From positions 1,612,001-1,676,000 of the forward strand of contig NZ_LT629786.1 in the NCBI RefSeq assembly GCF_900105675.1: 64,000 nucleotides of DNA. The letters are read 5' to 3'. The notes below the pieces were generated by a model. That model did not search any database. It saw only the letters and a program-made list of their open reading frames with translations, and was not told where the DNA came from. Origin of the DNA: Pseudomonas synxantha (lineage in GTDB: Bacteria > Pseudomonadota > Gammaproteobacteria > Pseudomonadales > Pseudomonadaceae). The translations under genes were made by a program, and so were the position numbers. Position 1 is the first letter of the stretch. Each line of letters opens with the position of its first letter. Of this stretch, positions 16,290 through 25,317 are shown piece after piece.

Positions 16290-16431
16290 GACGCGACAAC
16301 GCGCATAAATAGCTCAAACGGTGCGGTGTTTCCCTTTCCACTGTAGGAAGCGGCCTATCTTGCCTCCTGCTGCTTGAAACGCGTCCCTGCGGGCAATAGC
16401 CTCGGATTTTTCTTAAACACGAGGCCCTACC

Positions 16432-16671
16432 TTGGGTAAACGAAAAACGGTTTGGCCCACGGATCGCGAAATACGTTTGCGGTTTATCCTCTTCGCCGTG
16501 ATCGATGCGGCGACTGTCCAGGGCGTCTCTGCCGAGTTGCTGTTGCCGGCCCACAAGCTGCTGCGTGACTCGCCCACGGAGGCCCAGTTGCGCGATGCAC
16601 TGGGTGAGATTCTGGCCACGGAGCAATGTGCGGTTTCCGCTTCCCGGCAGGATCGGAGGCCGATGATCTGA
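16432..16671 (+). CDS. Small hypothetical protein (79 aa)
   Basis: A 79-residue frame starting with TTG behind a GAGG ribosome site (MGKRKTVWPTDREIRLRFIL). It is helical, without a signal peptide. Family unknown. The texture is coding-like and the flanking gaps are short, so it is probably real, but the rare start and small size leave doubt. Confidence 0.45.
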   Translation: MGKRKTVWPTDREIRLRFILFAVIDAATVQGVSAELLLPAHKLLRDSPTEAQLRDALGEILATEQCAVSASRQDRRPMI

Positions 16672-16835
16672 TGCGGGCTTTGGCGGCGCCGGACGGCTAA
16701 ATCAGGTTCGATACTGTTTTGAACGCCGCCTGGTCCGTCAATAAGGCGTGACTTGGCGGGCGTGCCTGCCTTCCCATCACTGTTCGCGTGGTGGGCCCGG
16801 CCTGCCACGCTCCTGAATTCCAAGGACCCGCGCCA

Positions 16836-18947
16836 ATGTTGCTGCGTCAACCCCCGTTCCTTTTTGCCGCCCTGACTCTCAGCTCGCTGGTACAGGCCGA
16901 AGGCCTGCAATTGGCGCCGGTCGAAGTCACCACCACTGAGGCCAGCGCTGGCGAAATCGCCCAGGCGCAGCTCAACAGCGTGCCCGGCGGCACCAACTAC
17001 ATCGATATGAGCAGCGTGCAACAGGGGCGTGTCAGCACTAACGAAGATGTGTTCAAGTACCAGGCCGGGGTGTACGCCAAGGCGGCGAATAACGAAGGGG
17101 TGAAGTTATCCATTCGCGGCTCGGGCTTGAACCGCAGCCCGGGTGCCCATGGCTCCGGCCTGTATGAGATGTTCGACGGCCTGCCGCTGACTGGCCCCGG
17201 CGGCACGCCCTATGAGCTCAAGGACCCGCTGTGGCAAAGCCGGGTGGAAGTGCTGCGGGGCGCCAATGGGTTCGATCAGGGCGCATTGGCCTTGGGCGGT
17301 TCGGTCAATTACGTCACCCACACCGGCTACGACGCGCCCAAGCTGCAAATGCGCTACGAGGTCGGCAGTCGCGGCTACGCCCAGCGCGAGGTCAGTTCCG
17401 GCCAGGTGCTGGGGGATGCCGACTACTACATCAGCCTTACCGATTCAGAGTCCGACGGCTACCAGCACCAGAGCGCCGGCACCGGCAAGGGCATTGCCGC
17501 CAACTTTGGCTACCGCTTCAACCCGGACCTGGAAACGCGTTTCTACCTGCGCTACCGCGAAACCACCAACGATTCCCCCGGCAAGCTCACGCGCTACCAG
17601 GTCAGCCATGACCCGCGTGCCGCCAACAGCGTGAATGCTGCTCGCGATTCCAAACGCCTGCAACCGGGCTCCACCTGGATCGCCAACAAGACCACCTTGC
17701 AACTGGACGACGCATCAAGGGTCGAGGTCGGGCTGGCCTATCATGACTACCCCATGGACCTGCGCGAAGGCAGCAACCGCCTGAAAGTCGCCTACACCGA
17801 TATCAGCGGCACCCTCAACTACATCCGCCAGGACAGCCTGTTCGGCCATGCCAGCAAAACCACCGTCGGCTTGCGTACCACCCAGGCGATGCCCAACAAT
17901 GGCGCCTCCGAGTACGTACGCACCCCCACTGGCAATACCGCCAGCTACGCCCCCGGCACCAAGACCCGCGACTACAGCTACCTGGGGTCAGACACCGTGC
18001 TGCACATCGGCAACGACCTGGAGCTGGTCCCCGACCTATGGCTCACCACCGGCCTCGCCGCGATCTACACCCGCCGCGAAACCCAGGTGACTTACCCCGA
18101 GGGCCAGGCGCCGCTCAGTCAGCATGACTGGGACTACGCACCGCGCATCGGCCTGCGTTACGACTTCACCCCGCAATTGCAGCTGTACACCAACCTGAGC
18201 CGCTCGGTGGAGCCGCCCCATGCCTGGTCGATGATCTGGGGTTCCAACAAGTACTTCAGCACCGGACCCGCGAATGGGCTGGCACGCGAAGGCGTCAGCC
18301 TGAAGAACCAGACCGCCACCACCCTGGAAATCGGCGGGCGCGGCGAAGCCTGGCTCGGCCAGTGGGACCTGGCCCTCTACCGCTCCGAAGTACGCCACGA
18401 ACTGCTCTCCGTGGAAACCCAGGCCCAGACCTCCACCAGCAATGCCGTTATCGCCGAATCCAACGCCAGCCCCACCGTGCACCAGGGTGTGGAACTGGGC
18501 CTGCTCAGCCCGTTATGGGACGGCGGCCGCAGCGGCAAGCTCGACCTGCGCCAGGCCTACACCTTCAGCGATTTCCACTACCGCGACGATGAGCGTTTCG
18601 GTGACAACACCCTGCCCGGCATCCCCAAGCACTACTACCAGGCGCAGGTGCGCTACAGCCACCCGACGGGTTTCTACACCAGCCTCAACACCGAGCATGC
18701 TTCACGGGTTGCTGTGGACTACGCCAATTCCTACTATGCCGCGGCCTACACTACCTTCGGTGCCACCTTCGGCTACGACGCACCCAAACAGGACTGGCAA
18801 GCCTGGGTCGACTTGCGCAACCTCACCAACCGTCGTTATGCCAATACCGTTACGCCGGGTTACGACGACAAGGGCATGGACGCAGCACGCTCTACCCCTG
18901 CTGATGGACGTGGTGTTTACACCGGTGTGTCTTGGAGTTGGCGTTAA
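16836..18947 (+). CDS. TonB-dependent outer membrane receptor
   Basis: A 703-residue TonB-dependent receptor. After the signal peptide (MLLRQPPFLFAALTLSSLVQA) comes a TonB box-like segment (LQLAPVEVTTTEA). The plug domain follows (VFKYQAGVYAKAANNEGVKLSIRGSGL, then VEVLRGANGFDQGALALGGSVNYVT), and then the 22-strand barrel with many alternating aromatic strands, ending GVYTGVSWSWR. Such receptors take up iron chelates or other large nutrients using energy from TonB. No Fur box was found upstream and no siderophore genes are nearby, so the ligand is unknown. The start at 16836 gives a proper signal peptide; the frame extends to 16788. Confidence 0.9.
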   Translation: MLLRQPPFLFAALTLSSLVQAEGLQLAPVEVTTTEASAGEIAQAQLNSVPGGTNYIDMSSVQQGRVSTNEDVFKYQAGVYAKAANNEGVKLSIRGSGLNRSPGAHGSGLYEMFDGLPLTGPGGTPYELKDPLWQSRVEVLRGANGFDQGALALGGSVNYVTHTGYDAPKLQMRYEVGSRGYAQREVSSGQVLGDADYYISLTDSESDGYQHQSAGTGKGIAANFGYRFNPDLETRFYLRYRETTNDSPGKLTRYQVSHDPRAANSVNAARDSKRLQPGSTWIANKTTLQLDDASRVEVGLAYHDYPMDLREGSNRLKVAYTDISGTLNYIRQDSLFGHASKTTVGLRTTQAMPNNGASEYVRTPTGNTASYAPGTKTRDYSYLGSDTVLHIGNDLELVPDLWLTTGLAAIYTRRETQVTYPEGQAPLSQHDWDYAPRIGLRYDFTPQLQLYTNLSRSVEPPHAWSMIWGSNKYFSTGPANGLAREGVSLKNQTATTLEIGGRGEAWLGQWDLALYRSEVRHELLSVETQAQTSTSNAVIAESNASPTVHQGVELGLLSPLWDGGRSGKLDLRQAYTFSDFHYRDDERFGDNTLPGIPKHYYQAQVRYSHPTGFYTSLNTEHASRVAVDYANSYYAAAYTTFGATFGYDAPKQDWQAWVDLRNLTNRRYANTVTPGYDDKGMDAARSTPADGRGVYTGVSWSWR

Positions 18948-18948
18948 A

Positions 18949-20769
18949 TCAGCCTTCGTGCTGGCGCAGGCGTTTGTACAGGGTGTTGCGGCTTACCCCC
19001 AGTTCCCGCGCCAGGTGGGAAATATTTCCGCCCACGGCCTCAAGGCGTTGGCTCAGATCCAGGTTGTCATCCAGGCGCTCACGTGTAGACAGCGGCGCCG
19101 CCTCTTTTAGATCGACAAAAAAATCATCGGGCAGATGCTCCGCACGGATCGGCTGTTCTTCGGCCATTGCCAGCGCCACCTGTAACACGCTGCTCACCTG
19201 GCGCAAATTCCCCGGCCACGGATGTTGCTCGAACAACCCCAGCACCTCGGCACTCAGCCCGGCCCACTGGGTCGGCTCGCGGTGTTGCTGCCACAGTTGC
19301 TGGAACAACGCCTGTTTGTCAGTGCGCTCGCGCAACGGCGGCAACTCCAGGGTCAGGCCGCCGATGCGGTAGTACAAGTCCTCACGAAAGCGCCCGGCCT
19401 GCACCAGCTCACGCAGGGCCCGGTTGGTCGCCGAGATGATGCGCAAGTCCACCGGGAACACCTCGCTGCTGCCCACCGGTTGCACGCAGCGCTCTTGCAA
19501 CACCCGCAACAACCGGGCCTGGGTCGGCAATGGCATATCGCCAATCTCATCGAGAAACAGCGTGCCCTTGTCCGCCTTGCGGATCAGACCGATGCTGCCT
19601 TTCTGATTGGCGCCGGTGAAGGCGCCTTTTTCATAGCCGAACAGTTCCGATTCCACCAACTCAGCGGGAATCGCCGCACAGTTCACCGCGATAAACGCCT
19701 GGCGGCTGCGGGAACTGGCCTGATGCAGGGCCTTGACGAACACCTCTTTGCCCACGCCGGTCTCGCCGTGGATCAGCAGCGGAATGTCCTTTTCCAGCAG
19801 ACGCTCGGCCTGGCGCACGGCTTTTTCCACCCGTGCATCGCCAAAATGCAGGGTCTTGAGGTTGATCGAGGTCGGGGTTGGCGGCGGCGTCGGTTCATTG
19901 AACACCCGCGCTTGCACCGGCATCTGCTTGGGCCGCTTCAACAGGCACTGGAACCGATTGCGTCCCGCGGCCTGCAGCGAGAACGGCAAGCCCTCCGGCT
20001 GGTTGAGCAGCTCCAGCAGCGAGACCTTGAACAAACGGTCGATCATCACCCGCGACAGGCTGATACCCAGCAGGTTGTCCGCACGCCGGTTGGCCGACAG
20101 CACCTGGCCGCTTTCATCGAAGATCAACAGGCCGGCCCACTGGCTGTCGAGATTGCTTAAGCCGGTGTTGAACGTCAGTTGGAAATGTTCGCCGCGGAAC
20201 AGGTTGAGGATCAGCCGGTTTTCCACGGTCTGGCTCATCATCTTGACCATGCCCAGGGTGTGGGAGGGCGGCAGGTAGCTGTCGCTGGACACATCCAGCA
20301 CCGCGATGATTTCGCGCTGTGCATCGAAAATGGGGGCGGCCGAGCCGGTCATGAAGCGGTTGGCCTTGAGAAAGTGTTCATCGTGTTCGATATGCACCGC
20401 CTGGGCGCAAGCCAGCGCGGTGCCAATGGCATTGGTGCCGCTGGAACGCTCCTTCCAGCTGGCGCCAGGGCTGAAACCACGGGCCAGCTTGGGCTCGATA
20501 AAGCGCTGGGTGCCCCACGAGGTCAGCACCTGGCCCTGGTTGTCGGCCAGCATGATCAGGCAGTTGGAATTGCTGAGGATGTTCTCGTAGTAGGGCAGCA
20601 CTTCCTGGTGGGTGGTCTGCACCAGTGAATGCTGGCTCTCCAACAGTTGGCGAATGCCTTCGGCGGGGAGTTGGTCAAAGCTGGGAGCGCTCTGGTGATC
20701 CAGGCCAAAGGCGCGGCAACGGCGCCAGGAATCCTGGATAAGGGTGTCGTGAGCCAGTGGTTCGGCCAT
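18949..20769 (-). CDS. Sigma-54-dependent activator, AcoR type
   Basis: A 606-residue enhancer-binding protein. The N-terminal 190 residues are a GAF-like sensor as in AcoR (ASWKERSSGTNAIGTALA, then SAAPIFDAQREIIAVLDVSS) and a PAS-like segment follows (FDESGQVLSANRRADNLLG). The AAA+ domain has Walker A GETGVGKE (about 335-342) and the sigma-54 contact loop GAFTGA (382-387). The C-terminus has a Fis-type helix-turn-helix (ISHLARELGVSRNTLYKRLR). The ATG at 20769 has a GAAGGT ribosome site. It is divergent from the ABC importer operon, whose promoter region holds a -24/-12 element and repeated TGTTCA boxes, so it very likely controls that operon. The inducer is unknown. Confidence 0.92.
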   Translation of the reverse strand: MAEPLAHDTLIQDSWRRCRAFGLDHQSAPSFDQLPAEGIRQLLESQHSLVQTTHQEVLPYYENILSNSNCLIMLADNQGQVLTSWGTQRFIEPKLARGFSPGASWKERSSGTNAIGTALACAQAVHIEHDEHFLKANRFMTGSAAPIFDAQREIIAVLDVSSDSYLPPSHTLGMVKMMSQTVENRLILNLFRGEHFQLTFNTGLSNLDSQWAGLLIFDESGQVLSANRRADNLLGISLSRVMIDRLFKVSLLELLNQPEGLPFSLQAAGRNRFQCLLKRPKQMPVQARVFNEPTPPPTPTSINLKTLHFGDARVEKAVRQAERLLEKDIPLLIHGETGVGKEVFVKALHQASSRSRQAFIAVNCAAIPAELVESELFGYEKGAFTGANQKGSIGLIRKADKGTLFLDEIGDMPLPTQARLLRVLQERCVQPVGSSEVFPVDLRIISATNRALRELVQAGRFREDLYYRIGGLTLELPPLRERTDKQALFQQLWQQHREPTQWAGLSAEVLGLFEQHPWPGNLRQVSSVLQVALAMAEEQPIRAEHLPDDFFVDLKEAAPLSTRERLDDNLDLSQRLEAVGGNISHLARELGVSRNTLYKRLRQHEG

Positions 20770-20832
20770 GGTGCGACCTTCATTTTTATTGTTATTGGAT
20801 GTGCACATTCAACCATTGAAATGGGTTCAAGT

Positions 20833-20934
20833 GTGGGAGGGGGCTTGCTCCCGATAGCGGTGTGTCAGTCAGCATTTTTTCACTGACACACCGCTATCGG
20901 GAGCAAGTCGAATCGTCGCACCGCCCCTCCCACA
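20833..20934. repeat. REPIN (paired REP hairpins), hybrid type
   Basis: An inverted pair of REP elements: the left arm is GTGGGAGGGGGCTTGCTCCC, then a GATAGCGGTGTGTCAGTCAG spacer and its mirror, then a right arm in which the usual GCAAGCCCCCTCCCAC is interrupted by TCGAATCGTCGCACCG. It thus combines two Pseudomonas REP types in one doublet. It lies upstream of the sigma-54 regulator gene. Confidence 0.85.
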
Positions 20935-20963
20935 TTTTTATCCTCTGTTGGTCATGAGAGTGT

Positions 20964-21032
20964 TGTTCAGAACTGTTCATTGTCAACCCCGAAAGTGTTC
21001 AGTTGTTCAGCCACTTTGTTCACTCCTGAACA
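20964..21032. promoter_or_regulatory. Upstream activator sites: cluster of TGTTCA boxes
   Basis: Six TGTTCA hexamers occur within 69 bp: direct copies at 20964, 20974, 20996, 21004 and 21017 and an inverted copy TGAACA at 21027-21032. The last two form a perfect palindrome TGTTCA-CTCC-TGAACA. They lie 45-112 bp upstream of the -24 element of the ABC operon, the normal distance for enhancer sites of a sigma-54 activator, so they are the likely binding sites of the divergent AcoR-type protein. Confidence 0.7.
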
Positions 21033-21075
21033 TCCCCATTAACCTATTTCCTTACGCATCAAGCGCTTGCAGTTT

Positions 21076-21091
21076 TGGCACGAAACTCGCT
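21076..21091 (+). promoter_or_regulatory. Sigma-54 (-24/-12) promoter of the ABC importer operon
   Basis: TGGCACGAAACTCGCT matches the sigma-54 consensus TGGCAC-N5-TTGC with one change (TCGC), GG and GC being ten bases apart as required. It is 45 bases before the first gene of the operon. Confidence 0.8.
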
Positions 21092-21135
21092 CTGACGACT
21101 GGCCAGATTCATTCCAATAATAAAAAGGTCGTGTC

Positions 21136-22230
21136 ATGTCATTGACCCTGGAACATGTCTCCCGCGTTGTCGACGGCCAAACCTGGATCGACGACGCCAA
21201 CCTGCGTTTCGAAGCCGGTTCGTTCAACGTCTTGCTCGGTCGCACGCTGTCCGGCAAGACCAGCCTGATGCGCCTGATGGCCGGCCTGGACAAGCCCGAC
21301 AGCGGCCGCATCCTGATGAACGGCGTGGACGTCACGCAAAAACCGGTGCGCCTGCGAAATGTGTCGATGGTCTACCAGCAGTTCATCAACTACCCGACCA
21401 TGACCGTATTCGAAAACATCGCCTCGCCGTTGCGCCAGGCCGGTGTGTCCAACGAGCTGATCCAGAGCAAGGTGCTGGAAACCGCCAGGATGCTGCGCAT
21501 CGAGAAATTCCTGCAGCGTCATCCGCTGGAACTGTCCGGCGGTCAGCAGCAACGCACCGCCATGGCCCGCGCCTTGGTCAAGGACGCAGAACTGATTCTG
21601 TTCGATGAGCCGCTGGTCAACCTGGACTACAAACTGCGCGAAGAGCTGCGTCAGGAAATGCGCGAGCTGTTCAAGGCACGTCATACCATCGCCATCTATG
21701 CCACCACCGAACCCAACGAGGCCCTGGCCCTGGGTGGCACCACCACCATTCTTCACGAGGGCCGCGTGATCCAGAGCGGCAAGGCGGCCGAGGTCTATCA
21801 CCAGCCGCAGACCGTGCTTGCCGCCGAGCTGTTCTCCGAGCCGCCGATCAACCTGATGCCCGGGCGCATCAGCGGCAACGAAGTCAGTTTTGCCAACTTC
21901 GTGCATTTCCCGCTCAACGTCGACCTGCGTCCCATCGGCGAAGGCGAATTTCGCTTTGGCGTGCGCCCCAGCCACATCAGCCTGGTGCCGAGTAATGACG
22001 ATGACCTGGAGCTGGCGGTGACCGTGGAAGTCGCCGAGATCAGCGGCTCGGAAACCTTCCTGCATGTACGCAGCGAGCATTTCCTGCTGGTGCTGCACCT
22101 GCCGGGGGTGCACGAGTACGACGTCGACGCGCCGATCCGCGTGTATATCCCCACCCATAAACTGTTTGTGTTCGATGGCCAGGGCCGTTTGGTCCAGGCC
22201 CCAGGGCGCCGTATCGCGAGGGTTGCCTGA
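21136..22230 (+). CDS. glpS: ABC importer ATP-binding protein, glycerol type (GlpS-like)
   Basis: A 364-residue ATPase of the sugar/glycerol-3-phosphate importer class (MalK/UgpC group) with a C-terminal TOBE-like regulatory domain. Walker A is GRTLSGKTS, the signature LSGGQQQR, and Walker B LILFDEP. The H-loop His is missing: IYATTEPNEAL stands where TH(D/E) is expected. It overlaps the next ATPase by one base (TGATG). The six-gene order with two different ATPases, two permeases, a DUF2160 protein and a 580-residue binding protein matches the glpSTPQUV glycerol importer described in Rhizobium. The gene symbol is by that analogy, and the substrate is inferred. Confidence 0.8.
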   Translation: MSLTLEHVSRVVDGQTWIDDANLRFEAGSFNVLLGRTLSGKTSLMRLMAGLDKPDSGRILMNGVDVTQKPVRLRNVSMVYQQFINYPTMTVFENIASPLRQAGVSNELIQSKVLETARMLRIEKFLQRHPLELSGGQQQRTAMARALVKDAELILFDEPLVNLDYKLREELRQEMRELFKARHTIAIYATTEPNEALALGGTTTILHEGRVIQSGKAAEVYHQPQTVLAAELFSEPPINLMPGRISGNEVSFANFVHFPLNVDLRPIGEGEFRFGVRPSHISLVPSNDDDLELAVTVEVAEISGSETFLHVRSEHFLLVLHLPGVHEYDVDAPIRVYIPTHKLFVFDGQGRLVQAPGRRIARVA

Positions 22231-23327
22231 TGGCCGAGATCCATTTGCGTAACCTAGCCCATAGCTACAGCCCTACGCCAGCGGGGCCAGAGGACTACGC
22301 TATCCGGGAAATGAACCACGTATGGGAGCAGGGCGGCGCCTACGCCTTGCTCGGGCCGTCGGGCTGCGGCAAGTCCACGTTGCTCAATATCATCTCCGGC
22401 CTGCTCAGCCCCTCCGAGGGCCAGGTGCTGTTCGACACCCAGGTGGTCAACGACCTGACCCCGGAGAAACGCAATATCGCCCAGGTGTTCCAGTTCCCGG
22501 TGGTGTACGACACCATGACGGTGTTCGATAACCTGGCCTTCCCGCTGCGAAACCAGGGCATGGCTGAGGCGAAAATCCACAGCAAGGTGCAGGAAATTGC
22601 CGAGGTCCTCGACCTGCAAAACCTGCTGAACAAAAAAGCCCGAAACCTCACCGCCGACGAAAAACAGAAAGTCTCCATGGGCCGTGGCCTGGTCCGCGAT
22701 GACGTCTCGGCGATCCTGTTCGACGAGCCGTTGACGGTGATCGACCCGCACCTGAAATGGAAGCTGCGGCGCAAGCTCAAGCAGATTCATGAGCAGTTCA
22801 ATATCACCATGGTCTACGTCACCCACGATCAACTGGAAGCTTCCACCTTCGCCGACAAGATCGCGGTGATGTACGGCGGGCAGATCGTGCAGTTCGGCAC
22901 CCCGCGTGAATTGTTCGAGCGCCCAAGCCATACCTTTGTCGGCTATTTCATCGGCAGCCCCGGGATGAATCTGATTGAGGTGCAGGCCAAGCCCGGCGGC
23001 GTGGGCTTTGCCGACACGCTGCTGCCGTTGTCCGAGGCCTTGCAGCAACGTATCAGCGCCACCGACTACCAAAAGCTCCAAGTGGGCATCCGCCCGGAAT
23101 TTATCCACGTATGGGACGAGTACAACCCTGACGCCCTGCAAGCCGAGATCGTGCACGTGGAAGACCTCGGCACCTACAAGATCATGACCCTCAACCTCGA
23201 CGGCGCGCCGCTGAAAGTGCGCCTGGCCGAAGACAAGCCAGTGCCGGAGGGCAGGGCGTCGATCAGCTTCCCCGCGCAATGGCTGATGCTCTACGCCGAC
23301 GATTACCTGCTGGAGGTGGCGCCATGA
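22230..23327 (+). CDS. glpT: ABC importer ATP-binding protein, glycerol type (GlpT-like)
   Basis: A 365-residue second ATPase of the same importer. Walker A is canonical (GPSGCGKST) and the H-loop is intact (VYVTHDQLEAST), but the signature is degenerate: LTADEKQKVSMGRGL in place of LSGGQ. The pair of ATPases therefore has one complete and one degenerate composite ATP site. The C-terminal 120 residues are the usual regulatory domain. Its stop overlaps the start of the first permease (ATGA). Confidence 0.8.
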   Translation: MAEIHLRNLAHSYSPTPAGPEDYAIREMNHVWEQGGAYALLGPSGCGKSTLLNIISGLLSPSEGQVLFDTQVVNDLTPEKRNIAQVFQFPVVYDTMTVFDNLAFPLRNQGMAEAKIHSKVQEIAEVLDLQNLLNKKARNLTADEKQKVSMGRGLVRDDVSAILFDEPLTVIDPHLKWKLRRKLKQIHEQFNITMVYVTHDQLEASTFADKIAVMYGGQIVQFGTPRELFERPSHTFVGYFIGSPGMNLIEVQAKPGGVGFADTLLPLSEALQQRISATDYQKLQVGIRPEFIHVWDEYNPDALQAEIVHVEDLGTYKIMTLNLDGAPLKVRLAEDKPVPEGRASISFPAQWLMLYADDYLLEVAP

Positions 23328-24190
23328 ACAAGGTGCAGAACAACAAGGCCTGGTGGCTGGTGTTGCCGGTGTTCCTGCTGGTGGCGTTCAGTGCGGTGAT
23401 CCCGATGATGACCGTGGTCAACTACTCGGTGCAGGACATTTTCGACCAGTCCAGCCGCTATTTCGTCGGGGCTGACTGGTACAAGCAGGTGCTGCTTGAT
23501 CCGCGCCTGCACGACTCGCTGCTGCGCCAGTTCATCTATTCGGCCTGCGTGCTGCTGATTGAAATCCCCCTGGGCATCGCCATCGCCCTGACCATGCCAA
23601 CCAAGGGCCGTTGGTCATCGCTGGTGCTGATCATTCTCGCCATTCCGCTGCTGATTCCGTGGAACGTGGTCGGCACCATCTGGCAGATTTTCGGGCGTGC
23701 CGACATCGGCCTGCTGGGTTCGACCCTCAACGCCATGGGCATCAGCTATAACTATGCGGCCAATACCATGGACGCCTGGGTCACCGTGCTGGTGATGGAC
23801 GTGTGGCACTGGACCTCATTGGTGGCGCTGCTGTGCTACTCCGGTCTTCGGGCCATCCCGGACGTGTACTACCAGGCGGCGCGTATTGATCGTGCCTCGG
23901 CCTGGGCAGTGTTCCGACATATCCAATTGCCGAAGATGAAAAGCGTGTTGCTGATCGCGGTGATGCTGCGCTTCATGGACAGTTTCATGATCTACACCGA
24001 GCCCTTCGTCCTCACTGGCGGCGGGCCGGGTAACGCCACCACTTTCCTCAGTCAGACGCTGACCCAGATGGCCGTAGGCCAATTCGACCTGGGCCCGGCG
24101 GCGGCGTTTTCCCTGGTGTACTTCCTGATCATCCTGTTGGTGTCCTGGCTGTTCTACACCGCCATGACCCACTCCGACGCCAATCGCTGA
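23324..24190 (+). CDS. glpP: ABC importer permease (GlpP-like)
   Basis: A 288-residue inner membrane permease with six segments, first WWLVLPVFLLVAFSAVIPMM. The EAA loop that docks the ATPase reads YYQAARIDRASAWAVFRHIQLPKMK (EAA is here QAA, with Arg replacing the common Gly two residues later). It is the MalF/UgpA-type half. The ATG at 23324 overlaps the preceding stop; the longer open frame to 23279 is inside the ATPase gene. Confidence 0.85.
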   Translation: MNKVQNNKAWWLVLPVFLLVAFSAVIPMMTVVNYSVQDIFDQSSRYFVGADWYKQVLLDPRLHDSLLRQFIYSACVLLIEIPLGIAIALTMPTKGRWSSLVLIILAIPLLIPWNVVGTIWQIFGRADIGLLGSTLNAMGISYNYAANTMDAWVTVLVMDVWHWTSLVALLCYSGLRAIPDVYYQAARIDRASAWAVFRHIQLPKMKSVLLIAVMLRFMDSFMIYTEPFVLTGGGPGNATTFLSQTLTQMAVGQFDLGPAAAFSLVYFLIILLVSWLFYTAMTHSDANR

Positions 24191-24200
24191 GGCCGCCAAC

Positions 24201-25001
<801 letters not shown>

Positions 25002-25009
25002 AGGAATCG

Positions 25010-25285
25010 ATGATGGAATGGATGGCCTGGACCACCCCTACTGCGCTGTTTTTTGGCGGCATCGCGCTGATCCTGGCGGGCATGACCACCTGGGAACTGC
25101 GCTCGCCGAGCATCCCCCGGCGCGGTTTTCTGCCGATCAGTACCACTCGTGGTGATCGCTTGTTTATCGGACTTCTCGGCAGCGCCTACCTGCATTTGCT
25201 GGTGATCGGCGTTACCGACTGGAGCATCTGGGTGGCGTCCGCGCTCTCCCTGGTATGGCTGTTGAGTGTGATGCGTTGGGGCTAG
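25010..25285 (+). CDS. glpU: DUF2160 small membrane protein of the importer (GlpU-like)
   Basis: A 91-residue protein with three hydrophobic segments (PTALFFGGIALILAGMTTWEL, LFIGLLGSAYLHLLVIGV, IWVASALSLVWLLSV) and a basic loop (RSPSIPRRGFLPISTTRGDR). It belongs to DUF2160, a family found almost only inside this type of importer operon, corresponding to glpU of the rhizobial system. Its role is unknown; an accessory membrane subunit is likely. It begins after an AGAGGA site eight bases past the permease stop. Confidence 0.8.
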   Translation: MMEWMAWTTPTALFFGGIALILAGMTTWELRSPSIPRRGFLPISTTRGDRLFIGLLGSAYLHLLVIGVTDWSIWVASALSLVWLLSVMRWG

Positions 25286-25317
25286 TGCCCTTATGAATAA
25301 ACAACCAGGAGGTCTCT

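Noticed and set aside
16672..16835. A Fur box or cobalamin riboswitch before the TonB-dependent receptor
   Set aside because: No match to the Fur 19-mer and no cobalamin-box-like sequence could be found by reading.
20820..20940. A CRISPR array or insertion sequence end
   Set aside because: The repeat is a single inverted pair matching other REPINs in the window, not a regular spacer array.
23279..23324. A longer start for the first importer permease
   Set aside because: It lies inside the preceding ATPase gene and lacks a ribosome site; the ATGA overlap gives the normal N-terminus.
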